Of a DNA stretch of 64,000 bases, positions 1 through 11,689 are shown piece after piece. Where the stretch lies: NCBI GenBank assembly GCA_023055425.1, contig JALGPY010000007.1, positions 12,782,001-12,846,000 of the forward strand. Direction: 5' to 3'. Made by a program: the position numbers and the translations under genes. Within the stretch, counting starts at the first letter, position 1. Every line of letters begins with the position of its first letter. The stretch is from Linanthus parryae. Lineage: Eukaryota > Streptophyta > Magnoliopsida > Ericales > Polemoniaceae. The notes beneath the pieces were generated by a model. That model ran no database searches, was not told the DNA's origin, and was given only the letters and a program-made list of their open reading frames with translations.

Positions 1-1512
1 CGCCACCTCCATTGTTTCTGGCGAAGAATTCGCCGGAGATCAACCGGGACGGTCCAGCCTCTTCCACCCCTCTCTCTAGCCTCCAGAGGGTCCGACCAAG
101 CTCCAGAGGTCCTAGCCGCAGCCAAGAGCAGCCGGAGAAACCCCGGCGAAGCTCCACCTTCGGCGACCCGATGCGTGTCTTGACCCGTTCGAATTTTTGA
201 CTGTTTCTCGCGAAATTTGATATGGGTATGCTTGAAATCTTCCCCTGAGTTGTTTTTATTAATCAAAATCAAGTTTTAAGGCCTCGAATCCACGTTTTAA
301 TCTGTTAGTTTGAATGTTCATGCTTAGGGGGTTAAAGTGTCATTTTTCAGAAACTTTTATGGGGGGGTTATTATGTTATTTCAAAAACTTTGGGGTACTC
401 AGTGTAAATTCATTTCTAAAATTATTTTTTATAGATTATTATTTATAAATTAATTTTGGGTAAATATTATTGAAGAAAATATGTTTTTGGGTTTATAAAT
501 AAGATAAAATGAATATTTTCTTGAGAAAAATAAAATGAGCTAGAAATATATATAGGATGTATATTTGTTGAGATTGTATTAAGTTAGAAACTCCGATTTG
601 TAGGTGACGATTCCGTAGACGAGAACGAATTATAGTACGTGCTTGGATTTTTGGTAAGTTAATATGCCTAGCCTCGCGTGCCTTTCTTTCATTTCGCTTA
701 TCGCGTGTGTTATTTCTGAAATTACTACCGTACTTGATTTATTTGAGTTGTTTATTTGTTTTGAATTACTCCTCTTTGAAGTATTGCATGAAATTGGTAT
801 CCAAATCTAAATAACAATCCGAAAGACGAACATCTAAATGACATTGCGTAATACTTGTAAAAGTGATTCCCCAAGACGAACCACGTCATTGGGTTGGAAG
901 TACGAAATTTGAAATCGCTGCCTCGGTTACCAAAAGTATCACACCGCTTACTTATGGTCAAATATGAATATCTCTCTCAATCGCACATCGATTATTATTT
1001 TGTGCCATACCGGCTTTTGTTCGGAGCTCCTTACTCGATTCTACATCTTGAAAGAAAATTCGTAATTATGTAAAGTGGAAGCCGTTGTGCGTGAGTTTGT
1101 GCCATATCCCTGATATGATACACTTCTGACATATAGTGTTTGGTTACTGATTATGAAATTATGAGGCTCTGACCTCCTTTTGATTATGATATGGTTATGA
1201 GGCGCTGTGATGCGAACCTCCTGTGATTGAGTTATGGTTGTGGTAGTGCTGTTGCACATATGAGAAAGAGGTTGTGGATTGGATATGGTCACGCCCCGTA
1301 TCAACTAGTTACTAAAATGAATTTCTGGACTCGATTCCTATCGACTAGAATATTATTATCTTGAGATTTAAAGTAATATTGTGAATCACTATTAAAAGTG
1401 ATTTCCCGAGATGGACCACATCTTTGGGACGGAATACGAAATTTGTGAATCGTTACGGAGTTTGACACCCCAAATCAATGTGAACGCTTCTCCCGCGAGT
1501 ATTTGATATTTA
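1..1512 (+). mobile_element. Ty3/gypsy-type LTR fragment, left part
   Basis: No coding capacity is seen. The first 200 bases are the GC-rich, CGCCGG-containing stretch often found in plant chromovirus LTRs, followed by AT-rich sequence. A similar layout occurs at about 49900-50110. The fragment continues after the nested copia elements at about 20796 and appears to end at 21217 in GGGGTGTTTCA, an LTR-like CA end. No primer-binding site follows, so this looks like a 3' or solo LTR. The left end lies outside the window. The family is inferred from style, not from a coding domain. It contains a diverged internal direct repeat (858-911 and 1393-1446). Confidence 0.45.
858..1446 (+). repeat. Diverged direct repeat inside the LTR fragment
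   Basis: About 54 bases at 858-911 recur with roughly a fifth of positions changed at 1393-1446. Both copies start TAAAAGTGATT and end TACGAAATTTG. The spacing is about 535 bases. This is probably an old duplication in the LTR. Confidence 0.5.
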
Positions 1513-3022
1513 TGTTGAGTCAAAGACCCTTGAATGTGTTTTGGTTGGTAATTGTTTTGAGTGATGAAAGACAAAGACTAAGACATAAGCAGCAACGCAT
1601 TTTAGATACTTCAAGGCCTTGAGATATTGACTGGACTTCAAAGCCTTGAGAGTTATTATATTCTGCTATATGTTCTAACAGTTCTGTGTTGCAGATTGGA
1701 TATCTGATTATACAGATCAATGGTTTACTGCATATGCTTATGGATTACACTATTTATATATCTAACACAATTGCAGATGATCAGAACAGGAAGAATTAAA
1801 GTTATCTGGGTTTAACTTTGAATATCTGTGAAGCAGGTTCAGAGCTCCAAGGCCTTGAGATGTGCCTTGAGCTGCTGACAGTTTTTACAGAACTAAGTTG
1901 ATTCTTTCTTGTAGGTTGTAACTCTTAGTATTGTGATTATTTACTCACTTCTAAGTGTCTTAAACTTGTTTTTTCATGATTCACGTGTTTTAGAAGATTA
2001 CAATTTATTATTCTAGTCTGTTAAACAGTTTTATCAGAAACTGTATAACCAAACAGTCATAGCACTGTTATCTTTCTAGATTTTGTTGTTTCTATGTTTT
2101 AATGTTGTTGCAGGGTTGTTAAACGTGCAGGAGAAATCTCAAAAAACTCCAACGGATATCCGCTTAAAGCTGTTTGAATTTCAGTTGAAAACAGAAAGAG
2201 GATTTGTAGGAACTGAGATCCTAAAATCTCTCAATCAGTTGCAGCTGTGGATAAAAGAGACTGGTTTGAATTTTGAAGGAGAGAGAGGCTTGCAGAATAC
2301 TTAGAGAAGTGTGAAAAATTCATGGGAGATCATTCATTCAAACACACAATCATTCAAACTTCGTTCCTGATTCCAGAAGATCAAATCAATCCAGTATTCC
2401 AGAAGAACACATCCAGGCTTCAACAGCTCATCTTTTTACTGTTCTCTTCACTTGTACTTCTATATGTGTATCTTTAGATTATCTTAAACCTCACTTAACC
2501 TAGTGGTTGGTTGTTCAAGTGAGCAACAAGAGGTTCTTGTTAGCTCAACAGTTAGTAGCTGGAACTAGATAGGTTTGGAACCACAAGCTGTAAAGGTGTA
2601 AGGGAAATCACTTAGGCTTGAAGATCTAGGGTTGTTTCTGTGTGAGTAATAAGAAGTGTTTGCCCAATCCTGGTGGGATTAGATCCCTCAGGCAGAGATT
2701 AGGTCCATTGGGACTGAACTCTGTAAATTGCTTTGTGTTCTTTACTTTACAGTTTGATTATTATCTGATGCACACAACTCAAATAAAACTAGGGTTCAAA
2801 AAGCTGTTTAGAATTGTTTACAGTTCAAGGCCTTGAAGCTTTCTATTTTGCTTTTGAAAGTTTCAGACAGTTTACTAAAATCTCAAGGCCTTGAGATCTG
2901 AGTTTCACACAAATTCTTTCTGTGAAATCTTGAGTTTTGCAAAAAAATTCCATACTCTATTCAACCCCCCCCCCCTTCTAGAGTATTTAGGTCCTATATT
3001 TAGTCTACATTACACACTTTCA
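1513..3022 (+). repeat. 5' LTR of the SIRE-like element
   Basis: It starts TGTTGAGTC and ends TTTCA two bases before the primer site. It matches 19298-20792 over its length except for the last 16 bases. It holds five exact CAARGCCTTG palindromes (cores at 1612, 1639, 1848, 2826 and 2884) and a poly-C run near 2966. Confidence 0.85.
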
Positions 3023-3024
3023 AT

Positions 3025-3036
3025 TGGTATCAGAGC
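3025..3036 (+). other. Primer-binding site of the SIRE-like element
   Basis: TGGTATCAGAGC is the usual copia primer site, complementary to the 3' end of plant initiator methionine tRNA. It fixes the LTR end at 3022. Confidence 0.85.
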
Positions 3037-3192
3037 TTGTGTCACTGTTTTAGATCTAACAATCTGGTGACTGTGAGTAATGTAGGAGATGGTGGATTCT
3101 CACAAGGAAGGGCAGCCAACAGACCTCCATTGTTCTGTGGTGATAACTTCATGCACTGGAAGGCATTGATGAAGATGTTCATCATAGATCAA
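3037..3192 (+). pseudogene. SIRE-like gag, N-terminal piece
   Basis: The frame encodes RPPLFCGDNFMHWKALMK, matching the usual start of copia gag proteins (a PPxF-x-GxN-x-x-W-K pattern). No in-frame ATG precedes it, because nearby ATGs lie in another frame, so the start is probably lost to an indel. The reading frame runs into the 5-bp target duplication of the nested copia element and resumes in phase at 11690. Confidence 0.75.
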
Positions 3193-4623
3193 TGTTGGAA
3201 TAGATGCCCTAGAGGCAATCTAGTTTAGTATGAATTATTTGCGGCTAGAAATTCATTTATTATTGATTGGATATTTAATATAATGAAGTCCTTAGATTTA
3301 CAATTGTGTTGTCTATCTTAAATATCCCTAGTCAAGTATAATGATTAAATGGGACAATCATCTATAGACTAGTATGGGGTTGGATTGATATGGAGATATC
3401 ACGATCCAACACATAGGTGTGCATTAGGGAATGTTGCACTGGATTGACCCATCTCCGAGAAGGCTACATACACGTTATGTTGAGTCACAAGCGCTTCTCG
3501 CGGTGCAATGGTATTGTCATCCTTAGACTTGAAGTAACTAGATATTCTAGTTGTGGATTATTGTGATCTTGGTAGCGTTAAACGCTACACCGTAACTGGG
3601 TAGTTATAAAGGCGTGTACTGGATACAATAAGAAGCAACCTTAGAGATCGTAGTGGACGTAGATAGAATTTGTCCCTCCCACATAACGGGAGCAAATATC
3701 CTAGGCCACTCGAGGGATAGTGCTTATAGAATGTCTGGCCAGACTCAAATAAATCAATATGGGATATTGATGTTATTTGCACGAATAAGGCTATTCCCAT
3801 AGATCGAGAAACTATGGATTGGATATACGAGCGTGACTTGTATGTCTCGTGTCCAATCCGGATATAGAGACAAAGGGATGAGACAATTACTTGTGCAAAG
3901 GTTGTCAAGATGACTATTCTATTAGTTGGCTAGAATGGATGTTTTGCTAGAGACCGCTCCATATTAGCAAATAGTTGCTACCAACTAGATAGAACCTATG
4001 GAGTCACACGCTACATAGAGTTGAACTAGATTTGGGAATTAATTAATTGGATTAATTAATTAGAAGGATCACTTTGCAAACCCTTGCAAACTTAGTAGGG
4101 ACTAATTTGCAAGGAATGGACTAAATTGAATTCTAGTAGGACTAGAATAAGTCCTTTAGGTAGTTAACAAGGAGTTGTTGGACTATATAAAGGACCTTCC
4201 TTCCTTCCTTCCCACATAACTTATGCTCATTAAGTGAACATAACAAGAGTGGGAGAGAACAAAAAGGAGAGAGAGCAAGCAACAAGAAGGCCCAACCGCC
4301 CCCTTGACGCCGCCCCGTCCCCGTCGGCCAAAGGAGGCCGAGACCCTCCTTTGGGTCTCGTTTTGCGTGATTCCTTCTTCCTCTTCCTCTTCCGGGCTAG
4401 CACCAAGGACTTGGGAGATCAAGGATCAACTCTAGGCGTGGATCAACTATAGAGAACGTGACATAATTCGCGTTTGAAGTCATCAAGGAGAACCCAAAGG
4501 TGTGTTTATGATTTCTAACCCTTACCATCGTTATGTCTCTTGACTTGTGATCCTTGGAGGGTTTTGCATGGTTTTATGTTTTTTTATGCTTCTGTTGCGC
4601 AATCCATGAATCAAAACCCTACA
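3193..4623 (+). repeat. 5' LTR of the nested copia element
   Basis: 1431 bases, TGTTGGAATAG to ACA. It carries a TATA-like box (4184-4190) followed by a CCTTCCTTCC tract. The minus-strand frame at 3585-3908 is a shadow repeated in the other LTR. Confidence 0.92.
4184..4190 (+). promoter_or_regulatory. TATA-like box in the 5' LTR of the nested copia
   Basis: TATATAA within GGACTATATAAAGGACC, about 430 bases before the LTR end. It is duplicated at 11245-11251 in the 3' LTR. The position suits the U3/R boundary; this is inferred. Confidence 0.5.
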
Positions 4624-6304
4624 GTGGTATCAGAGCCACAGGTCGTAGAGCATAAACGTGGTTTATGTGTTACGTTTTAGTTGTTTTACACCTTAATTGA
4701 TTGTTTATCGCGTAAAACAAGACAAATCTAGCATGGGATGCAATTTGTCAACAATTAATCATAACAAGATCCAATTTTTGCATTGAATGCATGAATTGGT
4801 GAGTTTGAGAAATTTTAGGATCTTAGATCTAGGTTTTGGGCATCCTTGGGGAAGAAGGAGTTCTCCCAAAACAACGAAACAACCAAACTTGGGCACCAAG
4901 AAAGGGAGTTGTTTTGGAAACAACTCCCACAAGGAGGTTCGGCCCCCCTAGGGACCGCCCCCCCCCCTTGCTTGCCGCCCAAGCTTGGCCGCCGTAGGGG
5001 CCGGGCGGCCCTAACCCGCGGGCCTAGGCTTGTGGGTTTTGGGCCGGGACGGCCCTAGGGCCTTGTGGTTCACTTTGTTGGGCCCGGGCAATTTGATTGT
5101 TGGGCCCATGGACCGTTTTAACCCTAGAAATCCTAAAATCAATTAAAATTGACCAAGCGCGTTAAAATTGGATTTTAACTGTTTATGTGCAAATCGCATG
5201 GTGATTGGATATGGCCTTAGGATGTGGTTTGATGTGGATGTTTAATTTTGTGGTTTGGTTTACGGCCTGCGAGCTGATCAATTAATTGTAATAATTAATT
5301 AGGATTTTATGGCCTGCGTGCTATTTTTTCTCAACTTGTGAGATTTATTTTATTTAGTATAGAAGTTAGCTAGTGCTAGATAAAGTAGATTGTTAGCCAA
5401 GATTGAAGAAAAGAAGCCCAAAGCCAAAGAAGCCACAAAAGATGGAGCATGGAGCATGGAGCATTCCACAAGACTATGAAGGATGGACCAAAAGATCAAG
5501 ACGCATAGGGATGTGTTTACGTTAGGGTTCATAGATAATTCCATTGGCTTGGAATTATCTTAGTCTAGAAAAGGCCATATCCACATCACGTTTAATTTCT
5601 GTTTTGTGGTTGTTTATTTTAATGTCTTATTATTGTGTGGTTGGTGTATGAATGATGCATGCAATTAGAATAATAAGATAATTAGACAACCCGGATCTAT
5701 TATTTGTAGTTGTGCCCAAACTCAAATAGATAGATTAGTTGATATTGATCAACAAAACAATTAAAATTGTATTTAAAATCCCTCAAAATTCAAATATTGT
5801 GTTCTTGCCTTCTCGTTATTTAAACACTCATTATCATCATTATTTATCAAGTTCGTGCGTGCCAAAGCATGGCGACTTGGTTCATAATGATGGAATGCGA
5901 TGGCACGTAACAATGTGCAATTGTTTAGATAAGAGGTTGAACACAACTAGGCTATTAATTTGATTAAGAAACCTAGAGGCAATCAATTGGGATTATCCAT
6001 ATGGATGGATAAATAAGGAGTTATTTGCCCAATTGAACCAAGAGTTGCATAAGGGATGCAATTGGAATTGTTCCTACCTAAAGTAGTCAAATTATGGGTG
6101 ACTTGCCAAAGCAAGCTCATAAGGAGATGAAAGATGGATCTTGCCCACTAGAAAATATAAGGATATTTTCCGCATTAATATCTTGAGGGTTATTAATCCG
6201 TAGAAAAATAGTGGGAGCTATATTTGATAAACTAGCCATTATTAAATATAGTCAAAAATTCACAAATACTAAAACTTGCGTATTTTCCTTTTGTAGAATT
6301 CCAA
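4624..6304 (+). other. Long untranslated leader of the nested copia
   Basis: It begins with the primer site TGGTATCAGAGCC (4625-4637). No convincing coding sequence follows. A GC-rich block lies at about 4930-5110 and the rest is AT-rich. Several short frames exist but none resembles a known protein. Long leaders are common in plant copia elements. Confidence 0.7.
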
Positions 6305-7126
6305 ATGGCAAACAACTCATCGAGTTCACAACATTCCCTACGATCTGTCCTTGAGAAGGACAAGCTCTCTGGAACCAACTTTCTTGATTGGTACAAAAAC
6401 TTGAGAATTGTTCTCAAGCAAGAGAAGAAACTGTACGCAATAGAGGAGCATGTTCCAGAAGGTCCAGAGAACCAAACAGCTGCTGCCTTAAAGGCGTATC
6501 AAAAGCGTGTTGATGACGCTAATGATGCGGCCTGCCTAATGCTTTGCACCATGACTTCTGAGCTTCAGAAGCAACACGAAAACATGAATGCTGTCGATAT
6601 GATCGAACATCTAAAGCAGCTCTTCCAAGAGCAGGCGAGGGTAGAGAGGTATGAGGTCTCAAAGGCACTGTTCAAATGTCATCTGGCAGAAGGGAACCCG
6701 GTGGGACCCCATGTACTCCGAATGATCGGGTACTTGGAGAATCTCGCCCGACTGGGGTTCCCGGTCGGCCAAGAGTTGGCAATCGATCTCGTGTTGCAAT
6801 CGTTGCCCGAGAGTTATGGACAGTTCATTATGAACTATAACATGAACGAGAACGTGAAACCACTGCCAGATTTACTCAACATGTTGAGGACGGCTGAACA
6901 GAGCATCAACAAGGGTAAGGGCAAGGCCATAATGATGGTACAGAAAGGAAAAGGCAAAAGGTTTGCCTCTTCCTCCAAGGGCAAAGGAAACTCAGTTGCC
7001 AAGTCCAAGGAACCTGCCCTTAAGCCTGTTGGTGGCATTGCCAAGGCCGTGACTAAAGGTGAGTGTCACTACTGCAGTCAGCCTGGACACTGGAGGAGGA
7101 ACTGCCCAAAATATCTGGAGGACTAG
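6305..7126 (+). CDS. gag: Gag capsid/nucleocapsid of the nested copia
   Basis: 273 residues from ATG at 6305. The N-terminal half contains LSGTNFLDWYKNLRIVL, the copia gag pattern (UBN2/DUF4219-like family), followed by helical capsid sequence. Residues from about 200 are Lys/Gly-rich (KGKGK repeats). A complete CCHC zinc knuckle, CHYCSQPGHWRRNC, lies close to the C-terminus. Gag forms the cytoplasmic virus-like particle and the knuckle binds element RNA. The ORF is intact. It ends at TAG 7124-7126, and the downstream pol is in the same frame with only this stop between them. Confidence 0.9.
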   Translation: MANNSSSSQHSLRSVLEKDKLSGTNFLDWYKNLRIVLKQEKKLYAIEEHVPEGPENQTAAALKAYQKRVDDANDAACLMLCTMTSELQKQHENMNAVDMIEHLKQLFQEQARVERYEVSKALFKCHLAEGNPVGPHVLRMIGYLENLARLGFPVGQELAIDLVLQSLPESYGQFIMNYNMNENVKPLPDLLNMLRTAEQSINKGKGKAIMMVQKGKGKRFASSSKGKGNSVAKSKEPALKPVGGIAKAVTKGECHYCSQPGHWRRNCPKYLED

Positions 7127-7138
7127 AGGCTTGGAATA

Positions 7139-9847
7139 GTGATTCCACCACCACCAGGTATTTTTGTTGTAGATGTCAATTTAACTGTCTCTACATCATG
7201 GGTATTAGATACTGGATGTGGATCTCATATTTGTCAAAATATGCAGGGTCTAAAAAGAAGTAGAAGATTGGCTAAAGGAGAGGTGGATATGCGCGTTGGG
7301 AATGGAGCAAAGGTTGATGCGTTGGCCATAGGCATGTGCGAGCTATCTCTGCCTTCAGGATTAGTTTTAGAATTAAATAATTGCTATTTTGTGCCTGCTA
7401 TGAGCAGAAACATTATTTCTATTTCTTGTTTGGACAAGGATGGTTTTATTATTTCAATAAAAAACAATTGTTGTTCCTTTTATTTAAATAATATTCACTA
7501 TTTTAGTACGCAATTATTTAATGGACTTTATGTCCTTGATCTAAGCAATCCTGTCTACAACATTAATACCAAGCGGATTGAAATAAATGATTTAAATCCT
7601 GCTTATTTATGGCACTGTCGTTTAGGCCACATAAATGAGAAACGTGTATCTAGACTCCATAAGGATGAATTACTAGACTCATTTGATTTTGAATCATATG
7701 AGACATGTGAGGCTTGTTTATTGGGAAAAATGACAAAGTCCCCTTTCAATAAGAAAGGTGAGAGGACTAGTGAGAAATTGGCACTCATACATATCGATGT
7801 GTGTGGGCCATTTGCCACGCCTGCCAAGGGTGGTTATGTCTACTTCATTACATTTACTGATGATTACAGTAGATATGGATTTGTGTACCTTATGAGGGCA
7901 AAATCTGAATCCTTTGAAGTGTTCAAAGAATTCAAGAATGAAGTAGAGAAGCAACTTGGCAAAAGTATCAAGGCTCTACGATCGGATCTTGGAGGAGAAT
8001 ACTTGAGCCAAGAGTTTGACGACTATCTTAGAGAGTGTGGGATCGTGTTCCAACTCACTCCACCCGGAACACCACAGTGGAATGGCGTGTCCGAGAGGAG
8101 GAATCGAACCCTATTGGATATGGTTCGATCTATGATGTGTCAAACCGATCTTCCATTATCATTTTGGGGCTACGCTCTATTAAGTGCAGCTTTCACCATT
8201 AACCGTGTTCCATCTAAATCAGTCATGAAGACGCCATATGAGATGTGGAGTGGGAGGCGTCCCACACTGTCGTTCATGAGTATTTGGGGTTGCGATGTCT
8301 ATGTAAAACGTTTACAATCAGACAAGCTAGGGCCAAAATCGGATAAGTGTAAATTTGTGGGGTACCCTAAGGAAACTAAGGGATACTACTTCTACAATCC
8401 AACCGAGAACAAAGTGTTTGTTGCTCGGACCGGCGTGTTTCTAGAAAGAGAGTTTGTCTCTAAAGAAGCAAGTGGGAGGAATGTAGAACTTGAAGAGGTT
8501 CAAGAACCACAAATCACTGAACCGATTATGGAACATGAACAGGAACCACAAGCAGTTGTGGAGCAACCTGTTCAGGTAACACAAGAGCTTCGTAGATCTA
8601 GTAGAGTGCGCCAGGAACCCGAGAGGTATGGACTTCTCGTAACCGATTCCGGTGACACGATGCTCATAGATGATGAGCCTACTACCTATGAGGAGGCCAT
8701 GAATGGCCCAGACTCTCAGAAGTGGCTGGAAGCCATGAGATCCGATATGGAATCCATGTACACCAACAAAGTATGGACTTTGGTGGAACCACCCGATGGG
8801 GCGCGGCCCATAGGGTGCAAGTGGGTCTTCAAGAAGAAGATCGACATGGATGGTAATGTGATTACCTATAAGGGCCGATTGGTGGCTAAAGGATTCAGAC
8901 AGATTCATGGTATTGACTATGATGAAACCTTTTCACCAGTCGCAATGACCAAATCCATCCAAATCCTACTTGCGATTGCAGCATACCAAGACTATGAGAT
9001 TTGGCAGATGGATGTCAAAACAGCATTCCTTTATGGGAATCTCCTCGAGGACGTGTATATGATACAGCCGGAGGGTTTTGAGGATCCAAAGCAAGCCAAC
9101 AAAGTCTGTAAGCTGCAACGATCCATTTATGGATTGAAGCAAGCTTCTAGGAGTTGGAATCGACGTTTTGATGAAGTAGTCAAAGAGTTTGGCTTCATCA
9201 GAAACGAAGATGAGTCTTGTGTCTACAAGAAGGTTAGTGGGAGATCTATAGCTTTTCTGGTCTTGTATATGGATGACATACTACTCATTGGAAACGACGT
9301 TCCCATGCTGCAATCTGTGAAAGATTGGCTAGGAAAGTGTTTCTCAATGAAGGACTTAGGGGAAGCAGCCAATATACTCGGTATGAAGATCTATAGAGAT
9401 AGATCTAAGAGGTTGCTAGGCCTAAGTCAAAGTACATATATTGATAAGGTGTTGAAACGGTTCAACATGCAAAATTCCAAGAAGGGATTCTTGCCCATGT
9501 CACATGGAATCACTCTTTCAAATAGTGGTTGTCCTTCCAATGAGATTGAGAAGGAGCGCATGAGTAGAATCCCCTATGCATCGGCCATAGGATCTATCAT
9601 GTACGCCATGTTATGTACTAAACCAGATGTGTCATATGCCTTGAGTATGACAAGCAGATACCAATCCAATCCGGGTGAGAGTCACTGGATTGCAGTCAAG
9701 AACATCCTAAAGTACTTGAGAAGAACTAAGGATGCCTTCTTGATATTTGGCGGTGAGGAAGAGTTGCGTGTAAGGGGTTACACTGATGCAAGCTCCAAAC
9801 CGACAGAGATGACTTTATATCACAATCGAGATATGTGTTTTGCCTAA
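7139..9847 (+). CDS. pol: Pol of the nested copia: protease, integrase, RT, partial RNase H
   Basis: 902 residues in the same frame as gag. Domains in order: aspartic protease with [11 protein letters not shown] (about residues 21-31); integrase with HHCC zinc binding ([10 protein letters not shown] to CEACLLGK) and the D-D-E core ([29 protein letters not shown]); reverse transcriptase with LDVKTAF-type ([17 protein letters not shown]), [12 protein letters not shown] and the active site [11 protein letters not shown]; then the start of RNase H (GYTDAS). Integrase before RT defines copia. After GYTDAS the frame is wrong because of a one-base loss near 9790-9797, so the ORF ends early and RNase H continues in another frame. 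Confidence 0.9.
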   Translation: MIPPPPGIFVVDVNLTVSTSWVLDTGCGSHICQNMQGLKRSRRLAKGEVDMRVGNGAKVDALAIGMCELSLPSGLVLELNNCYFVPAMSRNIISISCLDKDGFIISIKNNCCSFYLNNIHYFSTQLFNGLYVLDLSNPVYNINTKRIEINDLNPAYLWHCRLGHINEKRVSRLHKDELLDSFDFESYETCEACLLGKMTKSPFNKKGERTSEKLALIHIDVCGPFATPAKGGYVYFITFTDDYSRYGFVYLMRAKSESFEVFKEFKNEVEKQLGKSIKALRSDLGGEYLSQEFDDYLRECGIVFQLTPPGTPQWNGVSERRNRTLLDMVRSMMCQTDLPLSFWGYALLSAAFTINRVPSKSVMKTPYEMWSGRRPTLSFMSIWGCDVYVKRLQSDKLGPKSDKCKFVGYPKETKGYYFYNPTENKVFVARTGVFLEREFVSKEASGRNVELEEVQEPQITEPIMEHEQEPQAVVEQPVQVTQELRRSSRVRQEPERYGLLVTDSGDTMLIDDEPTTYEEAMNGPDSQKWLEAMRSDMESMYTNKVWTLVEPPDGARPIGCKWVFKKKIDMDGNVITYKGRLVAKGFRQIHGIDYDETFSPVAMTKSIQILLAIAAYQDYEIWQMDVKTAFLYGNLLEDVYMIQPEGFEDPKQANKVCKLQRSIYGLKQASRSWNRRFDEVVKEFGFIRNEDESCVYKKVSGRSIAFLVLYMDDILLIGNDVPMLQSVKDWLGKCFSMKDLGEAANILGMKIYRDRSKRLLGLSQSTYIDKVLKRFNMQNSKKGFLPMSHGITLSNSGCPSNEIEKERMSRIPYASAIGSIMYAMLCTKPDVSYALSMTSRYQSNPGESHWIAVKNILKYLRRTKDAFLIFGGEEELRVRGYTDASSKPTEMTLYHNRDMCFA

Positions 9848-10254
9848 ATGGAGCAGCGGTGAGCTGGAAGAGTTCCAAGCAAGAGACGGTAGCTGATTCT
9901 ACAACAGAGGCTGAGTACATTGCTGCAAATGGCGCAGCAAAGGAGGCTGTTTGGATCAGAAAGTTTGTTTCTGAACTTGGTGTGGTCCCTAGCATTGCGG
10001 ATCGAGTTGAGTTGTTCTGTGACAACACTGGGGCGATCGCGCAATCAAAGGAACCCAGATCGCACCAGAAGTCCAAGAACGTGCTCAGGAAGTTTCATCT
10101 GATTCGAGATATTATCGATAGAGGAGACGTTCGGATATGCAAGATTCCTACAGATGATAATCTTTCAGACCCGCTTACAAAGTCTCTCACGCAGTGGAAG
10201 CATGAAGGGCACACTAGGAGTATGGGCATACGAGATGCGCCAGATTGGCTCTAG
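9835..10254 (+). pseudogene. RNase H C-terminal part of the nested copia, frameshifted
   Basis: It overlaps the end of pol in a different frame. It encodes [20 protein letters not shown] and [15 protein letters not shown], the copia RNase H active-site region, then [10 protein letters not shown] and LSDPLTKSL. The stop TAG at 10252-10254 lies just before the polypurine tract. A single lost base separates it from the preceding pol frame. Confidence 0.85.
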
Positions 10255-10257
10255 TGC

Positions 10258-10267
10258 AAGGGGGAAA
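10258..10267 (+). other. Polypurine tract of the nested copia
   Basis: AAGGGGGAAA directly before the 3' LTR; it primes plus-strand DNA in this class. Confidence 0.8.
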
Positions 10268-10268
10268 C

Positions 10269-11684
10269 TGTTGGAATAGATGCCCTAGAGGCAATCTAGT
10301 TTAGTATGAATTATTTGTGGCTAGAAATTCATTTATTATTTATTGGATATTTAATATAATGAAGTCCTTAGATTTACAATTGTGTTGTTTATCTTAAATA
10401 TCCCTAGTCAAGTATAATGATTAAATGGGACAATCATCTATAGACTAGTATGGGGTTGGATTGATATGGAGATATCACGATCCAACACATAGGTGTGCAT
10501 TAGGGAATGTTGCACTGGATTGACCCATCTCCGAGAAGGCTACATACACGTTATGTTGAGTCACAAGCGCTTCTCGCGGTGCAATGGTATTGTCATCCTT
10601 AGACTTGAAGTAACTAGATATTCTAGTTGTGGATTATTGTGATCTTGGTAGCGTTAAACGCTACACCGTAACTGGGTAGTTATAAAGGCGTGTACTGGAT
10701 ACAATAAGAAGAAAGCTTAGAGATCGTAGTGGACGTAGATAGAATTTGTCCCTCCCACATAACGGGAGCAAATATCCTAGGCCACTCGAGGGATAGTGCT
10801 TATAGAATGTCTGGCCAGACTCAAATAAATCAATATGGGATATTGATGTTATTTGCACGAATAAGGCTATTCCCATAGATCGAGAAACTATGGATTGGAT
10901 ATACGAGTGTGACTTGTATGTCTCGTGTCCAATCCGGATATAGAGACAAAGGGATGAGACAATTACTTGTGCAAAGGTTGTCAAGATGACTATTCTATTA
11001 GTTGGCTAGAATGGATGTTTTGCTAGAGACCGCTCCATATTAGCAAATAGTTGCTACCAACTAGATAGAACCTATGGGGTCACACGCTACATAGAGTTGA
11101 ACTAGAAATTGGATTAATTAATTAGAAGGATCACTTTGCAAACCCTGCAAACTTAGTGGGAACTAATTTTCAAGGAAGGGACTAAATTGAATTCTAGTAG
11201 GACTAGAATAAGTCCTTTAGGTAGTTAACAAGGAGTTGTTGGACTATATAAAGGACCTTCCTTCCTTCCTTCCCACATAACTTATGCTCATTAAGTGAAC
11301 ATAACAAGAGTGGGAGAGAACAAAAAGGAGAGAGAGCAAGCAACAAGGAGGCCCGACCGCCCCCTTGCCGCCGCCCCGTCCCCGTCGGCCAAAGGAGGCC
11401 GAGACCCTCCTTTGGGTCTCGTTTTGCGTGATTCCTTCTTCCTCTTCCTCTTCCGGGCTAGCACCAAGGACTTGGGAGATCTAGGATCAACTCTAGGCGT
11501 GGATCAACTATAGAGAACGTGACACAATTCGCGTTTGAAGTCATCAAGGAGAACCCAAAGGTGTGTTTATGATTTCTAACCCTTACCATCGTTATGTCTC
11601 TTGACTTGTGATCCTTGGAAGGTTTTGCATGGTTTTATGTTTGTTTATGCTTCCGTTGCGCAATCCATGAATCAAAACCCTACA
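10269..11684 (+). repeat. 3' LTR of the nested copia element
   Basis: 1416 bases matching 3193-4623. It lacks about 14 bases present in the 5' copy near 4030-4050. It is followed by the target duplication ATCAA at 11685-11689. A TATA-like box lies at 11245-11251. Confidence 0.92.
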
Positions 11685-11689
11685 ATCAA

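Larger units (their letters stand above)
3193..11684 (+). mobile_element. Younger Ty1/copia retrotransposon nested in the SIRE-like gag
   Basis: A complete 8.49-kb element: 5' LTR 3193-4623, primer site from 4625, 1.7-kb leader, gag 6305-7126, pol 7139-10254, polypurine tract 10258-10267 and 3' LTR 10269-11684. It is flanked by a perfect 5-bp target duplication ATCAA (3188-3192 and 11685-11689). The LTRs differ by roughly 20 substitutions and one 14-15-bp indel by eye, so insertion is recent relative to the host element. Two coding defects are visible: a TAG between gag and pol in the same frame, and a one-base loss in RNase H. The domain order places it in copia; I do not assign the lineage. 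Confidence 0.93.

Noticed and set aside
3585..3908. 107-codon minus-strand frame, repeated at 10661-10984
   Set aside because: It lies wholly in the LTRs of the nested copia and is a shadow duplicated with them.
8441..8908. 155-codon minus-strand frame
   Set aside because: Antisense shadow of the integrase-RT linker of the nested copia pol.
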